DNA of 64,000 nt from Apostichopus japonicus (GCF_037975245.1 NC_092563.1:13814001-13878000), one strand, 5' to 3'; numbered from the stretch's first letter, positions 18,836 to 31,612 are shown. Notes: generated from the sequence alone by a model not told the origin. Numbers and translations are program-made.

Positions 18836-21337
18836 ATGGCCAATACTGTAAACGTTATGAAGAATAAACGCCATAAGTGGGCTATAGATCTCACAAGGTA
18901 TGGTATGTCGTTTTGTTACATATATATGTATATGTAAATATTTCCATAGTGCGGCATTTTAAGGTTATGTTTCAAATATGTAGTATGGGAGACCATTCAA
19001 ATTGAAGCAAGCTGGTGGCATTGATCGGCAATCTTACACAAAAGTCACAGAATATTACTTGCAATAAAATTGCAGTTGATAAGACTACCATTTTTCCACC
19101 AAGTCAAGTTTAAGGAATAAGTCTTCAAGGTCTACGTAGAGTTCTCAAAATTTAGTGGCCCAGACGCTTTATCAAGTTGTAAAATTAATGTGGAATTTTG
19201 TCAACTTTTTTTTTTCTTTTTCATAAAAGTTGTCTATTCCAGTTAATGGCATGCATTGTTATGGCATTTGAGTATCTGAACACAATCACAGATGGATCAA
19301 TATCTTAATTTTGTAAAGCTGAAGGTTTACAGTAGATATTATCGGCTGTCTCTCTAACCAGAGAAGAAGTAGTTTTCATAGTTTTCTGTGTGTATGGTGT
19401 TTCAGATCTAAGCAGGACAGAGGGGAGAGATCTGACCTGACAGCTCCCATCGGGTACTCATGTGACAGAATGGCATCGGAAGCTGTCTCCCGGGAAACAG
19501 ATTCTAATCTTGTTGCCAAGGTAACTATCAATTTTTTTATTTGTGAGAGCATACATAGAAGAGAATGTTCAGCATGGAAAAGAATGATAGGCAGTATGTC
19601 AAATTGGAGTGGGGGGGGGGGGGGGGTTGAGAAGGAAAATTCATGATGGAGGGGAGAAAGGTGCTTCTACAATTTTCCTTTCATTATGAAATGGAATGAT
19701 TAAGTATCGGTGTAATGTTGTAGGTTGTTCCGTGTGTTTGTCAATCGTTGGATGCATTCAGATCATTTGAAATTTACCTCCTCATTTCCAGAAATGTTGG
19801 GATATTGCTCTTGGACCACTTAAACAACTCCCAATGAATCTATTTTTGATGTACATGGCTGGTAGCACCATATCTATCTTTCCCATCATGATGGTTGGTA
19901 TGATGGTGTGGCGACCAATCCAGGCGCTGATGTCCTTAAAGACAAGTAAGTACTAAACAAAGAGGCTAGTGTTGCATGATTGTGCCAGCCTACAGTCGCT
20001 GAATGAGGGATTGTATGCTTTCAGATTGAACTTTTTTCCTCAGAAATTTTCTTCTTTTTTTCATATTTTTTCTTCACATTATTAATATTTTGAAGAATAC
20101 GAAAGACAACGCCTTGTTGTGTTCATCCTGCAAATTTGTGAAGGATGCGAGGAATGGGGTGTATCAGTAACGATGCAACCCAGGATTATACAACAGCTGT
20201 AAGTGATGTCACTGTAGTGAAGACATTGTCAACTTTGTCAACATGTTTGATATCAGGATGGGATTTTAACCAACTACAAAACTGAAATAAATTTCTGAAA
20301 TTTCAATCTTCAAGAAAGGTTACTTTATATTCCAGCAATAAGACCTCTGGGCAGATGCTGTCAATGGCAATTGGGAAAGTTATCACGTCTATGATGTCCA
20401 AGGTTTTCTCTGTCTTTGGTATCAATCATTTTCATTAACGTTCTCAGAAACCGTCTTTTTCAATTGACTTTGTCCTCCTTCTTCTTCTCACCAGCTTTCA
20501 AGTTATTAGAGGGAAGTCCACAAGCCTACATCCAGATGTTCGTGTTTTTTGTTTCAAATCTCCTCGGTATTGCCCTTGCGCTCTATAAATGTTCATCGAT
20601 GGGTCTCCTACCGATATATTCTTCGGATTGGTTATCCTTTCTTGAGCCTCAAGAGGTGAGTTTCTTTTACCAGAACTGTGCTATCGTTCAGTAAACAGAT
20701 ATACGGTCAGAAGTTGTTGGGGTTAATCAATCCACGAGGTAACTGTGCCTCACCTTTCCTCCACAGTGATTGAGAAGATATATTTGCTGTTTGCTTCCGA
20801 AACAATTATTAGGTTTTATTTACAAGTGAAAAGGTGCATGTGGACATGTAATTGTATATACTGTACACAATATAAGTCATATATGTTAAGGTTTTCTACT
20901 TTTTTTGGGGGGGAGGGGTAGTTTTTTTTATAGGTGTTAAGGTTATCTATTTTCTTTGATGTATGTATGTTAATGGGAGTACTCTATTCGATTAAACCCA
21001 AAAGGGTTTCTTAGTTTACTTATTTTCACATTTTTTATTTATTTGCAGTTATATTGTCTTGTTCACCTTGTTATACTATGTGATGAAACAAATAAGAAAT
21101 AAATAATAAATATTGTAACAAATGTTGCAATAAATGATGATTTAAATTTTCATGGCAGGTTGACCTCAAGATAACCTCTTTCCATTGTGATTATTCAGAT
21201 CATCATGTTTCATTAATCTGCAGAGAGCTGATGACCATATTAAACCAGCCATTGCTGATCTCAAAATTTGCATTTATTTTTGTTTCTTCATTATTCACCA
21301 GAGAATGGAATATTCTGGAGGTGGCCTTAGTTTCTAA
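18836..21337 (+). CDS. EMC4: ER membrane protein complex subunit 4
   Basis: Five coding exons: 18836-18897, 19406-19520, 19792-19945, 20495-20655 and 21302-21337 (TAA at 21335-21337). They encode 175 residues, against about 183 in human. EMC4 is a small subunit of the ER membrane complex, which inserts tail-anchored and multipass proteins into the ER membrane. Family hallmarks are present: the [10 protein letters not shown] segment before the first hydrophobic stretch, [20 protein letters not shown], a second membrane region ending [19 protein letters not shown], and the C-terminal SGGG tail in its own tiny last exon. The ATG sits in ACCATGGC, a good Kozak context, and the N-terminus is the expected hydrophilic cytosolic segment. 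All junctions are phase-consistent. A possible AATAAA lies at 21665-21670. The next gene, VPS9D1, is convergent and more than 10 kb away. Confidence 0.96.
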
Positions 21338-22606
21338 GATGAAAGGTGGCTCACCACTTCCGACCTTTGGTTTAGATACATGACCGAAGGTACCCACTCT
21401 CCATCCATGCAAGTTACTATTACACAGTGAATATGAGAGAAGTGTCTGACGTCTTTGTACAAACTTTAGCGAAAAGTGACTTGAGAACATGGCGTACTTT
21501 AAAGACAAATTGTTTGAGAAGAACTCTCATTCATCAGAATTTATCCAAGCTAGGGGCTAGAGATGGAGCATTCTAGTACTATTTGTCGTATAAATTTGGT
21601 ATCAATACATATTCTCACTGTTTTTTCACTATATGCCTGAAAATCATGAATTGCTTGGTAGTGGAATAAAAGCAGGCTGGCCTAACGATGGAGAGGGTAC
21701 AGGGCATTCAGCTCAAGGGAAGGATGAAATTTGACGGTGACATCAAGAATGAAACTCATCCAACTAAATCATCAAACCTTTGAGCTTTAACACATGTTAC
21801 AGGAGCTGTACATTTACTATTCATAATGGGAAAGAAATATCTAATTTTGTTGCTGGTACTGTGAACTCGGTGCAGGCTTTATGGAAAGTTCAGTGGTTTT
21901 GCCGCACAGTGATGTGGTATGACCCTCATTGTGGGGAGTATATATGTTACTTGCAAAGTCTTTGTTCTGTTGGAGTGTGACTGTACAGTGCTTTTTTAGT
22001 ATAATTGTCACACCATCCATGCTGGACTGTTAACAAGTAGTCAGTAAAACTACCGCAGGATAAAGCTTGGTGTGATATAGACTCTGCCGAGACTGCTCAC
22101 CGACGCGAATGAGTCTCCCTACATAAAAGTAGGAACTTGTTGCTACGGCTGTTATATTTCCTCCCCTTTCTACGGAGGCCTGCACGATCACAGGAGGAAC
22201 GAATCACACACAGACGCCAATCACAGGAACGAATCACTCATAGAGTGATGAACTATAGTAAGGATCGACCCAGCGCATTTGGCAAAGAATAATTTGCAGA
22301 TACACCTTAACAAAGGCTACGTGTGATATGAAATGTACCACTACTACTACTGGATCCTTGGACTGTTCAAGAACAAAAAACAGCAAAAAGTACAGCAACT
22401 TGTCCACATATTTATAAGTATAAATAAGCTATGCAGGGCAGAGACATGCATAGAGTTCCTCAACGACCTTGGACTCCATTCTAGCCTACGTGACTTGTTG
22501 CTTTCCAACATTTAACAATGCCATCTATTCATGCAGAAAAACCAGAATACAAGTAGCTTAAAGTCTGGCAGACCTATAACCTATAGCTAACACTGAATAA
22601 AACCAA
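21338..22606. other. EMC4 3' UTR and spacer
   Basis: A candidate polyadenylation signal, AATAAA, lies 328 bases past the EMC4 stop (21665-21670). Nothing else is recognised, and the short open frames have no domain or conservation support. Confidence 0.5.
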
Positions 22607-23016
22607 TTTCAAAGCCTGCATTGGTGTGGTAACAATTAGGTGATGTTTGAAAGCCTGCTTTAGTGTTGTGATGTTTGAAAGCCTACATTAGTGCTGTAAT
22701 CTTAAGGTGATGTTTCAAAGCCTGCATTAGTGTTGTAATCCTAAGGTGATGTTTCAAAGCCTGCGTTAGTGTTGTAATCATAAGGTGATGTTTCAAAGCC
22801 TGCATTAGTGTTGTAATCATAAGGTGATGTTTCAAAGCCTGCATTGGTGTTGTGATGTTTGAAAGCCTGCATTAGTGTTGTAATCTTAAGGTGATGTTTC
22901 AAAGCCTGCATTGGTGTTGTACTCATAAGGTGATGTTTCAAAGCCTGCATTAGTGTTGTACTCATAAGGTGATGTTTCAAAGCCTGCATTGGTGTTGTAA
23001 TCATAAGGTGATGTTT
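22607..23016. repeat. 39-bp minisatellite, array 1
   Basis: About ten units containing GATGTTTCAAAGCCTGCATT are separated by GTGTTGTAATCATAAG variants; some units are shortened. Because 39 is a multiple of three, the minus strand shows an 87-residue open frame with a 13-residue period, but there is no start context or other coding sign. Confidence 0.93.
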
Positions 23017-26000
23017 TTATTTTATATTTCTTTTTACATTGATGATGGATGTTAATATTTATACATGCAAGAAGCTCGTTTTCAATTACATTGTTACAGT
23101 AGGTTCAGTGGAATCTCGGTTGTTTGTGTGCAGGAGTAGAATGTTGGGGGAGGGGGGGAGTGGATATAATATACTAGTTTATATCTCATTGGAAGTCCTT
23201 TGTACCTTTAATCTTCAGTCTACCCCCCCAGGGCCCCCCCTATTGATGAATCGACCATTAATCCAGTCTGTATTACATTTGCAAGCTGTTATAGTTTTAC
23301 ATACATGGGTATGTATTGTCCACAAGCGAATGCCTTACAGATGCCAACCTCAACCCGTATTGCATGACTCTCAATGTGTACAGACAAAATGTGTATTATT
23401 ACATAGAGCAGGGGTCGAAACTGATCTTGCGGTTCACAGTAAACTTTTTTGATCCAATCTGCTGACCGCATCTTAAATTGAGGGATGACAAAATGGAAAT
23501 ATGAAATAATTACACTACCTACAATAAAAAATAAAAAAACTTGGAATAGTCCTATATGTCCATCTGTTTTGTTGAGCAAATTTAAGATTCAGTAAAAATT
23601 CATCCAACTCACGTTGTCTTTTTCCTTTGTCTCGTCATCTAAGTTAAAGAAGGGGTGTGGGGTCGGGGGGGGGGGGGGCGGTGGAAGGGTTGGACTCAGT
23701 TTTGACAGCAGTTACTATGGCAATTTGCCATATAGTAGATCTTGAATGTTATTTCGGGTCATGGCACAGATGAACTTGTTGTTGAAGTTGTTGAACTTGT
23801 GAACTTCATGAATGTCATGAACTTGTGAACTTCATGAACTTGTTGTTGAAGTTGCATGTTGTACTATACACACTGGCTCTGTACTGTGAATGTTGACTGC
23901 ATATAGAATATATATTAACCGACTTTGTTCACTTGGAATATTGGAGATAACTTAGAGTGCTTTTTTTTACCCCTCCCCCCCTTGTTTTTCTTTCTGTTAT
24001 CTTACACATTGTGTGCAATAAAAATGATATACTGCATGAAATGGTCTGGGTTCTATTGATTGTACACTTTCTTTGTGGTATCATTGCATATGTTGTCAAT
24101 GAAGGGAAGAAAATACACTTGAAAGTGCAAATTCAATTCCTTTTTGAGATGTTTGTCTTTTTTTCTATTTTTCTTTTTGAAATCATTAAGTGGTTATAGT
24201 TTTCAGTTAGTCCTACCATATACTTAAATTATATAAAACTTGATATTTTGCTGACCTTCTCAACCTAAACTGCTGTCGCAGTTATACTGCAGGAAGCAAA
24301 GTTCATACTGCTTGGTTTATCATTTTGTAGCACATGACAAAGAAGCTTTTGAGAAAGTGGTGATACGGGGGATGGGGGGGGGGGCATAAAACCTGGTGGG
24401 ACTTGGGGACCATCCTAAGTGGATTTTTGCTTATGTATAGCAGGTGATTAAAGCAGGCAAGTTTAGCAGTCTTTTATTAAACATATTTAGTAAGACTTTT
24501 CATTCAACAGTTCCAGATTGCCTGGCACTCATGACTCTTTGTTTCATAAATAAAAATGTATAGTTATTGAGGAACAATAGTGTGCACAGGCTTTGAAATG
24601 TGTGTGGAGGGGGGGGGGGAGGGGGTATTCTAAAAGCTCTGTGGCTGAACCTATATGGAAGGGCCAAGAAGGGGATTGGCCCTGGAGTCGTTGAAGATTC
24701 CCATGCTGGGGGGGGGGGGTCAAAAACAAAATATTAAATGTCAAAAGGTGTATTCCAAGGCATATTTAGACTATACACTATGTCTGTAATTAGCTCTAAA
24801 CACAAGGGCTGTTCTAAAAAGGCTCTTGACATTTTGTGATAGGGGAAAGAATTATGGTTAGTTGGTGACAAAATTCAGCATCTGCTTTATGACAAAGTTT
24901 ATGATAAACATGTATAGAAAACTTACTGAGAAACTTTTATACAGTGTTAAGGTATATTTATTAAATGAGAAATATTACAGTTGGTCTGTAAGGTAGGTTA
25001 CCTTAGATCCTCTTTAATATAAAATTTGCATATTTTCAACAACAAAAAAGGAGTAAATAATGTTACCAGGAAAGATTATGTACGTACTGGACATTACATA
25101 AGGTAAGCACCATATAAGATGAAAAACAAAAGAAACTATGGGTTGCAACCCAAAGGTAGGTACCTGAACAATATGTGCTGGTGTTGTGATGTTTGAAAGC
25201 CTGCATTAGTGTTGTAATCTTAAGGTGATGTTTCAAAGCCTGCATTAGTGTTGTAATCCTAAGGTGATGTTTCAAAGCCTGCATTGGTGTTGTACTCATA
25301 AGGTGATGTTTCAAAGCCTGCATTGGTGTTGTACTCATAAGGTGATGTTTCAAAGCCTGCATTGGTGTTGTAATCATAAGGTGATGTTTTTATTTTATTT
25401 TTCTCTTTACATTGATGATGGATGTTAATATTTATACATGCAAGAAGCTCGTTTTCAATTACATTGTTACAGTAGGTTCAGTGGAATCTCGGTTGTTTTT
25501 GTGCAGGAGTAGAATGTTGGGGGGAGGGGGGGGGGGAGTGGATATAATATACTAGTTTATAAGTCATTGGAAGTCCTTTGTACCTTCAATCTTCAATCTA
25601 CCCTCCCAGCCCCCCCCCCCCCCCTATTGATGAATCGACCATTAATCCAGTCTGTATTACATTTGCAAGCTGTTATAGTTTTACATACATGGGTATGTAT
25701 CGTCCACAAGCGAATGCCTTACAGATGCCAACCTCAACCCGTATTGCACGACTCTCAATGTGTACAGACAAAATGTGTATTATTACATAGAGCAGGGGTC
25801 GAAACTGATCTTGCGGATCACAGTGAACTTTTTTGATCCAATCCGCTGGCCGCATGATTTTAAATTGAGGGATGACAAAATGGAAATATGAAATAATTAC
25901 ACTACCTACAATAAAAAATAAAAAAACTTGGAATAGTCCTATATGTCCATCTGTTTTGTTGAGCAAATTTAAGATTCAGTAAAAATTCAACCAACTCACG

Positions 26001-27533
26001 TTGTCTTTTTCCTTTGTCTCGTCATCTAAGTTAAAGAAGGGGTGTGGGGTCTGGGGGGGGGGGCGGTGGAAGGGTTGGACTCAGTTTTGACAGCAGTTAC
26101 TATGGCAATTTGCCATATAGTAGATCTTGAATGTTATTTCGAGTCATGGCACAGATGAACTTGTTGTTGAAGTTGTTGAACTTCATGAACTTGTTGAAGT
26201 TACATGCTGTACGATACACACTGGCTCTGTACTGTGAATGTTGACTGCATATAGAATATATATTAACCGACTTTGTTCACTTGGAATATTGGAGATAATT
26301 TAGAGTGCTTTTTTTACCCCTCCCCCCCCTTGTTTTTCTTTTTGTTATCTTACACATTGTGTGCAATAAAAATGATATACTGCATGAAATGGTCTGGGTT
26401 CTATTGATTGTACACTTTCTTTGTGGTATCATTGCATATGTTGTCAATGAAGGGAAGAAAATACACTTGAAAAGTGCAAATTCAATTCCTTTAAGTTGAG
26501 ATGTTTGTCTTTTTTTTCTATTTTGCTTTTTGAAATCATTAAGTGGTTATAGTTTTCAGTTAGTTCTACCATATACTTAAATTATATAAAACTTGATATT
26601 TTGCTGACCTTCTCAACCTAAACTGCTGTCGCAGTTATACTGCAGGAAGCAAAGTTCATACTGCTTGGTTTATCATTTTGTAGCACATGACAAAGAAGCT
26701 TTTGAGAAAGTGGTGATACGGGGAATGGGGGGGGGGCATAAAACCTGGTGGGACTTGGGGACCATCCTAAGTGGATTTTTGCTTATGTACAGCAGGTGAT
26801 TAAAGCAGGCAAGTTTAGCAGTCTTTTATTAAACATATTTAGTAAGACTTTTCATTCAACAGTTCCAGATTGGCTGGCACTCATGACTCTTTGTTTCATA
26901 AATGAAAATATATAGTTATTGAGGAACAGTAGTGTGCACAGGCTTTGAAATGTGTGTGGAGGGGGTGGGGGGAGGGGGTATTCTAAAAGCTCTGTGGCTG
27001 AACCTATATGGAAGGGCCAAGAAGGGGATTGGCCCTGGGGTCGTTGAAGATTCCCATGCTGGGGGGGTCAAAAACAAAATATTAAATGTCAAAAGGTGTA
27101 TTCCAAGGCATATTTAGACTATACACTATGTCTGTAATTAGCTCTAAACACAAGGGCTGTTCTAAAAAGGCTCGTGACATTTTGTGAAAGGGGAATGAAT
27201 TATGGTTAGTTGGTGACCAAATTCAGCATCTGCTTTATGACAAAGTTTATGATAAACAAGTATAGAAAACTTACTGAGAAACTTTTATACAGTGTTAAGG
27301 TATATTTATTAAATGAGAAATATTACAGTTGGTCTGTAAGGTAGGTTACCTTAGATCCTCTTTAATATAAAATTTGCATATTTTCAACAACAAAAAAGGA
27401 GTAAATATAAATGTTACCAGCAAAGATTACGTACGTACTGGACATTACATAAGGTAAGCACCACATAAGATGAAAAACAAAAGAAACTATGGGTTGCAAC
27501 CCAAAGGTAGGTACCTGAACAATATGTGCTGGC
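22850..27533. repeat. Tandem segmental duplication, two ~2.35-kb units
   Basis: Unit 1 (about 22850-25178) and unit 2 (about 25179-27533) are direct copies over their whole length. Each starts with the 39-bp minisatellite and ends at the segment GGTACCTGAACAATATGTGC. The offset drifts from 2373 to 2351 bases, mainly through indels in homopolymers and a GAACTTGTTGAAGTT simple region near 23770. No gene is recognised inside. The 96/97-residue minus-strand frames in each copy differ mainly at amino-acid-changing sites. Confidence 0.93.
25177..25392. repeat. 39-bp minisatellite, array 2
   Basis: Five to six units of the same family as the array at 22607-23016, at the junction of the two duplicated units. 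Such minisatellites are plausible sites of unequal exchange. Confidence 0.92.
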
Positions 27534-29863
27534 TCAAAAGAACGAAAAGAAAATCATATAATATTAATAAAATATTGTGTGAAAGTTCATCAAAACAAAC
27601 CATAAGGTGGGTCTTACTTGCTATGAAAAGTTTATATTCTGGAATGCCCACCCTTCTAGATTACCAATGTTATTTGTTCACTCTCTCTCTCCTACCCTGT
27701 TTCCATGGAGAACGTAAATTTTATTTATGATTCGGGAAAGGACTCATCAATAATATTTCGATTCGAAAGGTTCAAGATAACTTCTCCAAGATTTCTGCTC
27801 CTGTTTGATATGTGTAAATATAAAATATGCTATATTTCAGGCTAGATATAACAACCAGGGAGTTGTTCCATGATAACAGCTCCCGGTAACATTTGTGTTG
27901 ACAAACGATGAAATAAACTATCACAGGCTGAGATTGAAAATTATCTGTTGAAGATTAATTGAGAAATATTGAAATTGGTAATAAAAATGAAAAACCAACT
28001 ATACTCATTTTACCCAATTAAGTCAGAACTAGTTAAATAGTGTTGATAAAACAACAAAAAAGACAACCTTGACAAAAAGTCAGTAATATTATCAAATTGG
28101 AAATATGTACCATCACCACTACACAGTGACGTAGCTAAAACATGAATGGAAAGGGGAGGGAGGGGAGGGGTGGGGTGTAGGTCACCGAATGGCAACAGGG
28201 ATTTTCAAAAGGGTGGTTGCCCACCGCCAACCCCCCTCCACATAGCTAAATTTATTAAATTGAAGGGGGTTTTATATCAACTGACTTCCTGTAGTGAATT
28301 GCTTTCCTTATGATAGAAATACACTCCCCCACCCCACCCCCACCTCCTTATTTTAAAGAAAATTGAGGAAAAAAGTTTTACACTTCAGTAAATTTGAAAG
28401 CCAGAATAACTGAAAATTTTATTCCCTTTCTTTAATGCAAGCTGATAGAATTTCCATTTTGTTTTTCAATCCTTGGGAAAATATTGTTAGGCTCGTATGG
28501 GAAAAGCCAGGTATCACTTTCGAACATTTTTTAACGTCACTACATGTTGGGGCACTGTTCATATGACCACAAAAACCTAATTATTTGTGCAGATAAAAAC
28601 AATGCCGGTTTAACCCCGACTAGTACCCGATTGAACCATCTGCTTCACCCTACACTTTAATTTGCAGGAAAAAACCTGAAAAGAAAAGGTTCGTTTTTTC
28701 TTGCCTGGAAGTGCTCACAGAGACCCCTTGGCATTGAAGGGCACTTGACGTTGGGAGCCTCTAGGCACTTTCCCCATCTCACCGATGAGATAATGCAACT
28801 TGAGATATAAACCAGTGTTGCGATAGCATTAAGTATTGACAAGTTGAGGTGTCTTAAAGTTTGCTTTCGATAAATGAATATCTCTGGCAATAGTTGAATA
28901 AGGGATCATGGTATCAGGACCAATATTGTCCTTGTAAGCTGTTCAAATCCAGTCCCCCCTCCCCCCCCCCCCCCCCCCCCCGAAAAAAAGTTGACACAGC
29001 AACACATTCCTTGTTTTCGTCTGGTCTGTGCAGCAACTTATATGCCAATAAAATTGGTATTTTGTGACAGTCCAAAAGTCTTGAAGTGAATCTGTTTGGC
29101 TTTATAAACGTTAACATGCAATGGCTGCCATGTTTCAGGTTTGCATACACACATTTTGGAACACTGGGATTAAATTTGCATAGCATGAGATTCTTGATCA
29201 CATTCGACTAGTACATTGTTGTACAGTCAACTTCGATTTTCCTGTGCAGAAAATGGAACATGGAAATAATCGTTTTCAAGCGATACGTTGCATGAGCTGT
29301 TTTGGAGTTGTGTTAAAATTATCGTGCCTATTAGAGCACTGTAAAGCACAAGTATTGCATTAAGCATTGTTAGATACCATGAATAGTCCCTAACCATGCT
29401 TGAAAAGATTTTCAGAAAAGAGGGTTTTTTTTCCCTCCTCAAAAAAGAAGGCAAGAAAAGTTGCTCAGAGCAGTATTCACGGTTTTGTTGTATTTCATAT
29501 TTCATAAAACGATTGTAATTTAAATAAATGAAATAACAAAAAGGAAAGATTTCAAATTCCCGAAAAAGGAATGAACAAACAAAAGACATTTATAAAACTT
29601 GCCAAAAAAAGCATTCTTGTTGAACAATTGTCCTGATGAGTCATCGGTACAAAACTATGCTGACGAAACAGACGGAATAACAGAGGGCTTTTATGTTGAA
29701 TATATTAAACCTTCAGACCATCCTATATTGAGCTTTAGAGAGGTATCTTTGCATTTTATCACCAAATTTCACCAAATCTACACTGAGCGTTACTCAGACA
29801 AAAGATAGCAGTTGATCAAATAAACACCCTTTATTATTCAAATTAACATTGCTTAATAGCAAG

Positions 29864-29898
<35 letters not shown>

Positions 29899-31136
29899 TA
29901 ACACTAAATATTCTAGTTTAGAAAAATCTTTGTTTGGTTTAATATCTGTATTACTCATTTTATGAAAATAGCATTTCAAACATCTGATAATTTTTGTAAA
30001 CTTTGTCTTTGGGATTTGAAATGAATAGTTAGATTTAGTCAAATAAATTTTGACTAAATTGTTATGGGATTCCATGAAGTATACATCATTTACAGAAAGT
30101 AATGCCAAACAGCTGACTTTACAAGATTCAACATTAAGAAGAAGCAAACTGGATCCCAGTTAAATGAGTTGTCAATAATATACCACTGACCCATTTCTAC
30201 ACCGATCCCTCAACATTTTTCAAAGTGGACAAAATATATTTCTTTTAATTTACAAAAATTTTGAATTTTTTTATAATTTTATTGCACATAATTTTGCTCA
30301 ATATTTGTAACATCATTATTTAACCTTATAACCTTTTTGATCTTTTTTTGCTATTCAGCAATGGAAGCTTCAAATCGTGTCATCTGACAATTTAACTCTC
30401 TCCTTTTTACTTGTAAGAAGTTTCGTCTCAACTATTGGTTGCCACCAAACTTTTCTTTCTTTGATTTCAGATGCATCTATTGGCTCTTGACTAGTGTCTA
30501 AGGGCTGTTCTTAAACCTTTGAACGATGAGTAGGCTCTTTCTAGGTTTCCTGTCCGTCTTGAGATTAAAGAAATGTTGTTTACAACATGGTAGAAAGTCA
30601 TGATACCATTTGTTCATTGCAACAAACTATTTGTCACTGTTCCAAATGAAGTAACGTTGGGCCTGATGGTGTTTTGCCTTCCCCATTTTTTTGTTAGTCA
30701 TCAACTCTTTCTTAGCTAAACCTGCTACATATGTTACTGGTATCAGAGCACCAAGGAATTGTTGGCCCCTCCCCCTAAATACGAAGACTTCCTTCAACCT
30801 CTGCTGCTGATAAGTTTGATTCAGCTTTGACAATGCTTGATGCAGGATTTGAATGCGTGAAGTTTACATTATTTATGGACATAGCCCGCAACTTCATGAA
30901 GGCATCTTTGAAAAGGTATCCTCCAAGCAATTAGGAAGGGGTGGAGGGGGGTGGATGGTGGAGCTATATTTCTACATATCCACCGACTGCACCACTGTAG
31001 TAAGAGCACGAAACACGACGGAGACAGGCGAAATATAAGAAAGGTGTGTAGATTCAAGGCCGTCTGAAATTTAGGCACATGAAAGACAAAATAAGGTATT
31101 GAAAAGGAAAAACACAAAAAAGTTGATAATACTGTT
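27534..31136. other. Gene-free spacer
   Basis: No exon, RNA gene or complete element is recognised. It holds poly-G/poly-C tracts (for example 28953-28981), a (TA)n run at 29867-29898 and isolated open frames such as 29599-29808 without known domains or splice context. Confidence 0.5.
29867..29898. repeat. (TA)n microsatellite
   Basis: TA alternation of about 31 bases in the spacer between the segmental duplication and VPS9D1. Confidence 0.9.
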
Positions 31137-31437
31137 ATAAATGTGTAAAAGTAAATTGACCTGATATTTTGATCATAGCAGGATCTTCTTCAGAGGTTAA
31201 ATGACAAGTAACACTAACAGAAGGGACAAAAACATGCAGAGAATACAGACAGGTTAATGAGCATGGTGAACACAAAGAGATATATGTAAGGGGAAGAGTA
31301 GACAAGGAATGGAGAGAAGAAAGAAAGAAACCAACAGGGGAAGAGGAGAGGTAGGAGATAAACAGTGGAGGAACAATAAGAGGATTAAGGGAAGGGGGTA
31401 GGGAATAACTGGAGAAGGACAACGGCAGAAAGGTGTG
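31137..31437 (-). mobile_element. Hammerhead-bearing repeat, copy C
   Basis: The minus strand reads a pyrimidine-rich block, then CCTGTCTGTATTCTCTGCAT, then a hammerhead-like motif (31160-31198), then a TTTACACA tail. It closely matches the plus-strand copies at 31441-31605 and 41490-41833. The ribozyme core is mutated. It lies about 575 bases past the VPS9D1 stop in the same orientation, so it could fall in a long 3' UTR. Confidence 0.75.
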
Positions 31438-31440
31438 AAG

Positions 31441-31605
31441 AAAAACCTGTCTGTATTCTGTGCATGTTTTTGTCCCTTCTGTTACTGTTACTTGTCATTT
31501 GGCCTCTGAAGAAGATCCTGCTAGGATCGAAACGTCAGGCAACTTAACTTACTTTTACACATTCTCTTACACAGGCTCTCTAGTGGATAAAGCAGTTTGC
31601 TTACA
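31441..31605 (+). mobile_element. Hammerhead-bearing repeat, copy A (5'-truncated)
   Basis: It starts within the CCTGTCTGTATTCTGTGCAT segment, carries the best hammerhead motif (31501-31542), then the tail ACACAGGCTCTCTAGTGGAT. It faces away from copy C, making an inverted pair. Hammerheads of this type are known from Penelope-like elements and retrozymes; no reverse transcriptase is present here. Confidence 0.75.
31501..31542 (+). ncRNA. Type-I hammerhead ribozyme motif (copy A)
   Basis: The conserved core elements are present in order: CTGAAGA (31506-31512), stem II GATCC/GGATC (31514-31518 with 31524-31528, loop TGCTA), GAA (31529-31531), then ACGT (31532-31535) as a 2-bp palindromic stem III and C31536 as the cleavage base. 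Stem I is GCCT (31502-31505) with AGGC (31537-31540), extendable past a bulged G. One unpaired A (31513) between the core A9 and stem II is unusual. The loop-free ACGU stem III is typical of Penelope-like-element hammerheads, which act as dimers. Activity is not tested. Confidence 0.7.
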
Positions 31606-31612
31606 GTATGAT

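Noticed and set aside
23289-23579. 96-residue minus-strand frame also present at 25673-25966
   Set aside because: It is kept in both duplicated units, but most differences change amino acids and there is a one-codon indel, so there is no sign of coding constraint beyond the recent duplication.
22607-25392. Regular repeats considered as CRISPR-like arrays
   Set aside because: Units are contiguous tandem minisatellites without unique spacers, in an animal nuclear genome.
28125-28200. CAGTGACGTAGC start typical of some DNA transposons
   Set aside because: No matching inverted end or target duplication was found nearby.
29599-29808. 69-residue frame with protein-like composition
   Set aside because: No family recognised, no convincing splice sites, no start context. 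It could be a fragment of an old element but cannot be supported.
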